Virus record (IMG/VR): IMGVR_UViG_3300025617_000108
Span: 1-25,125 of that record
Source of the DNA: a virus
Length of the DNA: 25,125 nt
Direction: 5' to 3' (one strand)
In this document: piece after piece, positions 19,563 through 25,125 of the stretch
How the letters are laid out: each line of letters starts with the position of its first letter
Position numbering within the stretch: position 1 is the first letter of the stretch
The notes under the pieces: generated by a model
What the model saw: only the letters and a program-made list of their open reading frames with translations
What the model was told of the DNA's origin: nothing
Database searches by the model: none
Translations under genes and position numbers: made by a program

Positions 19563-20814
19563 GTTAAACGTTAAACTTTTACCTTGGCAACAAGATGTCT
19601 TTGAAGATACAACTAGATTTAAAATTGTAGCGGCAGGACGGCGTACAGGAAAGTCACGTCTTGCGGCTTGGTTGTTAGTGATCAATGCTTTACAAACTGA
19701 AAAGGGTCACGTGTTTTATGTTGCCCCAACTCAGGGACAAGCACGTGATATTATGTGGAGTACGCTACTAGAGTTAGCGCATCCTGTGATTAAAGGATCA
19801 CATATTAATAACCTACAGATTACTTTGATTAATGGAGCAACCATATCCTTAAAGGGTGCTGATAGACCAGAAACCATGCGTGGTGTAAGTCTTAAGTTCC
19901 TTGTGTTGGATGAATATGCAGACATGAAGCCTAGTGTTTGGGAAACAATCCTAAGACCTGCACTGGCTGACCAAAAAGGCCAAGCTCTCTTTATTGGGAC
20001 ACCAATGGGGCGTAACCACTTTTATGACCTCTACCAGTACGGAAGTCTTGGCGATGACCCAACCTACAAGGCGTGGCACTTTACGTCTTATGACAACCCG
20101 ATCCTTGATCCGGAAGAGATTGACGTGGCTAAAAAGTCTATGTCATCCTATGCCTTCCGTCAGGAATTTATGGCGAGCTTTGAAGCTATTGGTTCTGAGA
20201 TCTTTAAGGAAGAGTGGGTTACCTTTGATGAGGAAGAGCCGGAGATTGGAGATTACTACATCGCTGTTGACTTGGCAGGATTTAGTGATGTGGGCTCCAT
20301 TAGTAAAGGGCAAAGCAGTAGACTTGATAGCACTGCTATTAGTATTGTAAAAGTTAATGAAGATGGGTGGTGGGTAGCTGAAGTTATCTACGGACGTTGG
20401 GACTTAAACAGTACAGCAGAACAAATCTTTGATGCTGTCGAGTTTTACAAACCTGTTGCTGTTGGTATTGAACGAGGTATTGCCAAGCAAGCGGTAATGT
20501 CTCCACTAATAGATTTACAAAAAAGAAAACAAAGATTTTTTAGAGTAGAAGAATTAACACACGGCAATAAGAAAAAGACTGATAGAATAGTCTGGGCTTT
20601 GCAGGGGCGTTTTGAAAATGGATATATTACTCTTAACCGAGGCGATTGGAACTCTGAGTTCTGTGATCAGTTATTCCAATTTCCTAACCCACTTGTGCAT
20701 GATGATTTAATTGACTCACTTGCATATATTGACCAGTTAGCTAAAGTACCTTACCACTATGAGGACTTTGACTTTGATGATTTTGAAATGCTTGACCCAA
20801 TAGCAGGATACTAA
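19555..20814 (+). CDS. terL: Terminase large subunit
   Basis: A 419-residue DNA packaging motor: ATPase plus nuclease at the portal vertex. Walker A AAGRRTGKS (K33), Walker B FLVLDE (D119-E120), and coupling motif FIGTPMG (about 147-152). RNase H-like nuclease acids: D239 in IAVDLAG, E306 in VGIERG and D383/D384/D387 in HDDLIDSLAY. The start is GTG (19555), overlapping the lysozyme stop as GTGGCTGA with a weak AGAG upstream; no ATG fits before the Walker A. Length is in the usual range for the shorter podoviral terminases. The TAA is one base before the portal ATG. Confidence 0.97.
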   Translation: MAELNVKLLPWQQDVFEDTTRFKIVAAGRRTGKSRLAAWLLVINALQTEKGHVFYVAPTQGQARDIMWSTLLELAHPVIKGSHINNLQITLINGATISLKGADRPETMRGVSLKFLVLDEYADMKPSVWETILRPALADQKGQALFIGTPMGRNHFYDLYQYGSLGDDPTYKAWHFTSYDNPILDPEEIDVAKKSMSSYAFRQEFMASFEAIGSEIFKEEWVTFDEEEPEIGDYYIAVDLAGFSDVGSISKGQSSRLDSTAISIVKVNEDGWWVAEVIYGRWDLNSTAEQIFDAVEFYKPVAVGIERGIAKQAVMSPLIDLQKRKQRFFRVEELTHGNKKKTDRIVWALQGRFENGYITLNRGDWNSEFCDQLFQFPNPLVHDDLIDSLAYIDQLAKVPYHYEDFDFDDFEMLDPIAGY

Positions 20815-20815
20815 A

Positions 20816-22876
20816 ATGGATAAACAATACATTCAACCTACACTTGAAGAATGGGTAATGGATAAATGTGATCAATGGCGAGATCATTATGATACCAATT
20901 ACCGTGAAAATCATGAAGAGTACTATCGGTTGTGGCGAGGCATTTGGTCTTCAGAAGATTCTATGCGTCAGAGTGAACGTTCTAAACTAATTAGCCCTGC
21001 ACTACAACAAGCTGTTGAGTCTAGTGTTGCTGAACTAGAAGAGGCAACATTTGGACGTGGTAAGTTTTTTGATATCTCAGATGATATTGCGGATCAAAAT
21101 AAACAAGATGTCCAGTTAATCAGAAATCAGTTAAATGAAGATATGCAGTTTACTCAAACACGTCGACAAGTTGCTGAGTGTATTTTAAATGCAGCAGTGT
21201 TTGGAACTGGGATGGGTGAGCTAGTTATTGAAGAAACTAAAGAACTACGTCCTGCTACTCAACCCATTATGGATGGTGCGTTACAAGCCGTGGGAGTTGA
21301 AAGAAAGGATAGGTTTGTAGTTAAGCTACGGCCTGTACTGCCTCAAAACTTTTTAATTGACCCTGTTGCTACATCTGTTCAAGAAGCTTTAGGGGTTGCT
21401 ATTGATGAGTTTGTTCCTCTACACCAAGTAGAAATAGATATGGAACGAGGGTACTATAAACAAGAAGATGTTCATATTGCATCTCAAGATTTAGATCTCG
21501 AACCAGATCAAGAGTTGCAGGTTTACCCTGAAGATAAAATACGATTAACTAAGTACTACGGATTAGTTCCACGTGACTTGTTTGAAGAAGCAGAAACAAA
21601 TTTGTATGAAGAGGTAGTCAACTTAACTGACAAAGAAGAAACCTCTGAGTATATTGAAGCATGTGTAGTGATTGCAAATGGCGGACAATTACTTAAGTGT
21701 GATCGTAATCCTTACATGATGCAAGATCGTCCGATTGTAGCGTTTCCTTGGGATATTGTACCGGGACGTTTTTGGGGCAGAGGTATTTGCGAAAAAGGAT
21801 ATAACAGTCAGAAAGCTTTAGATACAGAGTTACGTGCTCGCATTGATGCTTTAGCCTTAACAATTCATCCAATGATGGCAATTGATGCATCACGATTACC
21901 ACGTGGTATGAAACCAGAAGTACGTCCGGGTAAGATGTTACTTACTAATGGTAACCCTTCTGAGATTTTACAGCCATTTAACTTTGGCAGTTTAGATGCA
22001 ACATCATTTAATCAAGCGGCAACCCTACAGGGAATGGTACAGCAAGCTACTGGAGCTATTGATTCTGCAGGTATTGCAGGATCTATTAATGGTGAAGGCA
22101 CTGCCGCAGGAATTTCTATGTCGCTAGGGGCAATTATTAAGCGTCATAAACGGACACTTATTAACTTCCAAGAGTTATTCCTATTACCTATGATTAAAAA
22201 AATGGCATGGCGGTACATGCAGTTTAATCCTGAACTGTACCCTGTACAAGACTTTAAGTTTGTCCCTACAAGTTCTTTAGGTATTATTGCAAGAGAATAC
22301 GAGGTTACACAACTTGTTCAGTTATTGCAAACTATGTCAGCCGAATCACCAATGTATCCAATGTTAATTGAATCTATCATTGAAAACATGAATATATCAA
22401 ACCGTGAGGAAATGGTAGCACGTCTTAAGCAAGCAATGCAACCTAACCCACAGCAACAACAAATTCAACAAGCACAGCTACAAGTTCAGATGGCAAAAGA
22501 ACAAGCCACAGCGGCGGCACTGCAAGCACAAGCGGCTGAGTCTAATGCTAGGTCTAAAAAGTATGCAGTTGAAATGGAAATGGATCGTTATAACGCAGAG
22601 ACTAATCGGATTAAGGCAGTGTCTACTAATCTTGATCAAGGTGATGCGGATGAGAAAGAGTTTGAAAAACGTTTTCGAGCGGCAGAACTTTTACTTAAAG
22701 AACGTGAAATTGTAGTTAAAGAACAAGCATCACGAGGAGTGACAAATGCTAACACAAACAGAAATGCAGAAGATCTTGGATCAAATCAACAACAGGTTCG
22801 ATTACCTGAACAACAAGTTAGTCCAGTTGGAGAAGAAGCTTTTGGAAGCTCCCCGCCAAGCCCGGACCTCAGTTAA
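20816..22876 (+). CDS. Portal protein
   Basis: A 686-residue protein forming the ring through which DNA enters and leaves the capsid. Position directly after terL, size and helical N-terminus (TLEEWVMDKCDQWRDHYDTN) fit podoviral portals. The central region includes FPWDIVPGRFWGRGICEKGY and an ATGAIDSAGIAGS loop. The last 150 or so residues, from about 540, are a long Gln/Ala-rich helix (QQQQIQQAQLQVQMAKEQ) typical of the portal barrel or coiled coil. It starts at ATG 20816 with AGGA eight bases upstream. Confidence 0.92.
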   Translation: MDKQYIQPTLEEWVMDKCDQWRDHYDTNYRENHEEYYRLWRGIWSSEDSMRQSERSKLISPALQQAVESSVAELEEATFGRGKFFDISDDIADQNKQDVQLIRNQLNEDMQFTQTRRQVAECILNAAVFGTGMGELVIEETKELRPATQPIMDGALQAVGVERKDRFVVKLRPVLPQNFLIDPVATSVQEALGVAIDEFVPLHQVEIDMERGYYKQEDVHIASQDLDLEPDQELQVYPEDKIRLTKYYGLVPRDLFEEAETNLYEEVVNLTDKEETSEYIEACVVIANGGQLLKCDRNPYMMQDRPIVAFPWDIVPGRFWGRGICEKGYNSQKALDTELRARIDALALTIHPMMAIDASRLPRGMKPEVRPGKMLLTNGNPSEILQPFNFGSLDATSFNQAATLQGMVQQATGAIDSAGIAGSINGEGTAAGISMSLGAIIKRHKRTLINFQELFLLPMIKKMAWRYMQFNPELYPVQDFKFVPTSSLGIIAREYEVTQLVQLLQTMSAESPMYPMLIESIIENMNISNREEMVARLKQAMQPNPQQQQIQQAQLQVQMAKEQATAAALQAQAAESNARSKKYAVEMEMDRYNAETNRIKAVSTNLDQGDADEKEFEKRFRAAELLLKEREIVVKEQASRGVTNANTNRNAEDLGSNQQQVRLPEQQVSPVGEEAFGSSPPSPDLS

Positions 22877-22894
22877 GAAAAATACAGAAAAGCC

Positions 22895-22923
22895 TTGACT
22901 TTTGAAAAAAAGTATGCTAAAAT
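22895..22923 (+). promoter_or_regulatory. Sigma70 promoter before the scaffold/capsid genes
   Basis: TTGACT (22895-22900), 17 bases ending TGC (extended -10), TAAAAT (22918-22923). 5/6 at both hexamers, ideal spacing. It lies in the 76-base gap after the portal gene and would boost the two small genes, scaffold and capsid, which are needed in large amounts. A second TATAAT at 22929-22934 lacks a -35. Confidence 0.78.
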
Positions 22924-22953
22924 ATCTATATAATGTAAAGCACCGATAGGAGA

Positions 22954-23202
22954 ATGCTTTTGACTCTAGAAGAAGAAAAATACTACGATAATTATTTTTC
23001 AACTTTTGCTACTGAAGGATGGAATCAATTCCTTTCTGAAATACAAGAGATCCTTGATTCGCACAAGATTGAACATATTAAAGATGAAAAGAATCTTGCT
23101 TTTGTAAAGGGCGAAAGAGATGCGTTGCATCGAGTTCTTAGGTTTGCTCTTGGAATTAGAACAACGTACAACATGATCACGGAACGTACTGATAATGATT
23201 AA
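22954..23202 (+). CDS. Small protein after the portal (unknown)
   Basis: An 82-residue acidic helical protein (EEEKYYDNYFSTFATEGWNQ, then a KGERDALHRVLRFA helix). Small genes at this place are common in T7-like marine phages; function unknown. The ATG at 22954 is only one base after AGGAG, too close for normal initiation; the TTG at 22960 has AGGAG seven bases upstream and is a strong alternative, as the same AGGAGAATGCT word precedes the ssDNA-binding gene with initiation after the CT. It overlaps the next gene by eight bases. Confidence 0.75.
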   Translation: MLLTLEEEKYYDNYFSTFATEGWNQFLSEIQEILDSHKIEHIKDEKNLAFVKGERDALHRVLRFALGIRTTYNMITERTDND

Positions 23203-23404
23203 GCGGTACGATTTTAAGTGTACAGAATGTAACCACATTGATGAATACTGGGTTGAGTCGGAAGATAGATTCACATCCTGTCTTGAATGTGGTGAAACAG
23301 CACAGCGGATAATCTCAAGTGTATCCTCACATTTCAAAGGTTTCGGATGGCCCGATGCCGATGATAAGTGGGCTAGGGATCATGAGAGAGCCGCTAAGAA
23401 ATAA
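23195..23404 (+). CDS. FmdB-like zinc-ribbon protein
   Basis: A 69-residue protein with an N-terminal zinc ribbon: C9/C12 (CTEC) and C29/C32 (CLEC), preceded by YDF and followed by RIISSVSS, the layout of the FmdB-type regulatory zinc ribbon. Role in the phage is unknown; location between portal and scaffold suggests virion assembly or late regulation. The ATG overlaps the previous stop (ATGATTAA). Confidence 0.82.
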   Translation: MIKRYDFKCTECNHIDEYWVESEDRFTSCLECGETAQRIISSVSSHFKGFGWPDADDKWARDHERAAKK

Positions 23405-23435
23405 TCTTCATAATGCTAAGGCACGGAGACATAAT

Positions 23436-24251
23436 ATGGCAAAATTTATAGATGAACGACAAGAAGAAGTTGAGCTATCAGAAGAAGAACAACTTGAAAC
23501 TTTAGAAGAGACTCCTATTGAAGAGGAGCAACCTCAAGAAGAACAAGCTGTAGAAGAGCAACCCACTGAACTTCCAGACAAGTACAACGGTAAATCTGTT
23601 TCAGATATTATTGCAATGCATCAAAATGCAGAGCAGTTACTTGGAAAACAAGGTCAGGAAGTAGGCGAACTCCGAAAGATAGTAGATGACTTTATTCAGT
23701 CGCAAACCATCCAAAAAGAAGAACAAGCCCACACTGCACTACAAGAAATTGATGATGCGGCTTTCTTTGAAAACCCAAAGGAAACCATTAGCAAGATACT
23801 TGATAACCATCCGTCAATTAAGCAATCACAAGAATTATCTGTTAAGTTAAAGCAACAGGAATCGTTATCTAAATTACAGACTACGCATCCTGACTTTATG
23901 ACTATTATTCAAGATTCTAAATTTGCTGAATGGGTAGGGAAGTCTAAAGTTCGGACTAAGCTTTTACAGGAAGCTGATAAGAACTATGACTTTGATTCTG
24001 CTGATGAGCTACTATCGTTGTGGAAAGAACGTCAAGAGACGGTTCAAGAAACAGTAAAAGTAGAACAAGAGCAACGGAAACAACAAGTAAAAACTGCTTC
24101 AACTGGTACATCTAAAGGTTCTGGAGAACGGCCTGCTCGGAAAATTTATAGACGTGCAGATATTATTGAACTGATGCGTACTGACCCACAGAGATATGAA
24201 TCACTGATGCCGGAAATACGGCAAGCATATTCTGAGGGAAGGGTTAAATAG
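23436..24251 (+). CDS. Scaffolding protein
   Basis: A 271-residue protein directly before the capsid gene. The N-terminus is extremely acidic (ELSEEEQLETLEETPIEEEQ) then LPDKYNGKSVSDIIAMHQNA and long charged helices with coiled-coil character, and a basic C-terminus (GERPARKIYRRADIIELMRT). This acid-helix-basic layout is that of internal scaffolds which guide capsid assembly and bind coat protein through the C-terminus. A longer frame goes to 23319, but ATG 23436 has GGAG seven bases upstream and gives the normal start. Confidence 0.87.
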   Translation: MAKFIDERQEEVELSEEEQLETLEETPIEEEQPQEEQAVEEQPTELPDKYNGKSVSDIIAMHQNAEQLLGKQGQEVGELRKIVDDFIQSQTIQKEEQAHTALQEIDDAAFFENPKETISKILDNHPSIKQSQELSVKLKQQESLSKLQTTHPDFMTIIQDSKFAEWVGKSKVRTKLLQEADKNYDFDSADELLSLWKERQETVQETVKVEQEQRKQQVKTASTGTSKGSGERPARKIYRRADIIELMRTDPQRYESLMPEIRQAYSEGRVK

Positions 24252-24267
24252 TTTTTAGGAGATTAAC

Positions 24268-25125
24268 ATGGCTAAAGTAGCATTCCCCGGAGGCAGTACC
24301 TCCATTGTAAACAACACTAATGCGGCAACGTTCATTCCAGAACTATGGTCCGATGAGATCATTGCGGCATACAAAAAGAATCTTGTTCTTGCAAACATTG
24401 TAAACAAGATGTCTATGACTGGCAAGAAAGGTGACACGCTTCACATTCCTAAGCCAACACGTGGTTCAGCATCTGTTAAGGCGGCAAACACTGCTGTAAC
24501 TATTCAGGCTGACACTGAAACAGAGGTACAAGTTTCTGTTGACAAGCACTATGAATACTCACGCATGATTGAAGACATCACTGATGTTCAAGCGTTGGAT
24601 TCATTACGCCGTTTCTACACTGATGACGCAGGCTACGCTCTTGCAACTCAGGTTGACAACGACTTGTTCACACTTGGTAAGTCATTTGGTGACGGTGATG
24701 GTTCTGACTGGGTACACTCAAACGTGTACTACGTTAATGCCTCTTCAGGTATTGCGGCATACGCAGTAGACACTGTTGCTTCAGGCGACGACTTCTCTGA
24801 CCTTGCTTTCCGTCAATTGATTAAGTTGATGGATGACCAAGACACACCAATGGACGGACGTTTCCTTGTGATTCCTCCTTCTGCTCGCCGTGATATCTTG
24901 GGTATTGACCGCTACAACAGTTCTGACTTTGTGTCAACTGGTGGCGTAAACAACGGTCAGATCGGATCACTGTATGGTGTTGACATCTACGTTTCTTCGA
25001 ACGTTCCTGTTATTGAAACTGATGCGGCCAACACTGCAGGCGGCGATGTCCGTGGTGCAATCCTTGCTCACAAAGATACTATGGTACTTGCAGAGCAAAT
25101 GGCTGTACGTTCACAGACTCAGTAC
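24268..25125 (+). CDS. Major capsid protein (3' truncated)
   Basis: The frame opens at ATG 24268 after TTAGGAGATTAAC and remains open to the window end (286 residues visible). MAKVAFPGGSTSIVNNTNAA, then FIPELWSDEIIAAYKKNLVL, GDTLHIPKPTRG and DTETEVQVSVDKHYEYSRMI are the hallmarks of HK97-fold capsid proteins of podoviruses (N-arm, E-loop region, spine helix). FLVIPPSARRDIL and IGSLYGVDIYVSSNVP mark the P-domain. It follows the scaffold and has the best late ribosome binding site. The C-terminus is beyond the window. Confidence 0.95.
   Translation, partial: MAKVAFPGGSTSIVNNTNAATFIPELWSDEIIAAYKKNLVLANIVNKMSMTGKKGDTLHIPKPTRGSASVKAANTAVTIQADTETEVQVSVDKHYEYSRMIEDITDVQALDSLRRFYTDDAGYALATQVDNDLFTLGKSFGDGDGSDWVHSNVYYVNASSGIAAYAVDTVASGDDFSDLAFRQLIKLMDDQDTPMDGRFLVIPPSARRDILGIDRYNSSDFVSTGGVNNGQIGSLYGVDIYVSSNVPVIETDAANTAGGDVRGAILAHKDTMVLAEQMAVRSQTQY

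Overview
The window is about 25 kb of a virulent tailed bacteriophage with a T7-like (podovirus-type) gene set, most likely from a marine or other aquatic proteobacterial host. Evidence is the T7-style replication set (family A DNA polymerase, primase-helicase, exonuclease, gp2.5-like ssDNA-binding protein, PD-(D/E)XK nuclease), a class I ribonucleotide reductase, tightly overlapping genes (TAATG, ATGA and GTGGCTGA junctions) and the terminase-portal-scaffold-capsid block. No integrase, repressor, tRNA, CRISPR or phage RNA polymerase was found. The host assignment is inference: promoters look like host sigma70 sites, several with an extended -10.

Layout. (1) 1-5963, rightward: end of a structural module, with a tail protein cut by the window edge, a very short fibre-type protein, and three large virion or ejection-type proteins. 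(2) 5961-5985: a leftward intrinsic terminator whose T-tract overlaps the stop codon of the last structural gene. (3) 6007-18135, leftward: from the distal end, a small ORF, nrdB, two microproteins, nrdA, a 58-residue ORF, a DUF3310-type protein, a small ORF, PD-(D/E)XK nuclease, 5'-3' exonuclease, ssDNA-binding protein, DNA polymerase, GIY-YIG nuclease, primase-helicase, and about 13 small promoter-proximal genes. (4) 18136-18682: a divergent control region. (5) 18683-25125, rightward: small terminase, lysozyme, large terminase, portal, two small genes, scaffold and major capsid protein (cut by the window end).

How it works together. Leftward genes should take over metabolism, make dNTPs (NrdAB), copy DNA and process intermediates; rightward genes package and assemble. 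Consensus-like promoters sit before the primase-helicase cluster, ssDNA-binding protein, nrdA, terS and the scaffold/capsid cluster, so much of the programme is readable by host RNA polymerase.

The least explained part is 17.3-18.6 kb. Four consecutive small genes each carry a hairpin just upstream of a near-identical ribosome binding site; two of these share a long promoter-leader repeat whose stem is kept by a G-U wobble that works only in the leftward RNA. Beside them lie a dense cluster of AGTCTA/TAGACT words, a 21-bp near-palindrome resembling a Fur box, and a promoter that would start a transcript directly at a structured leader.
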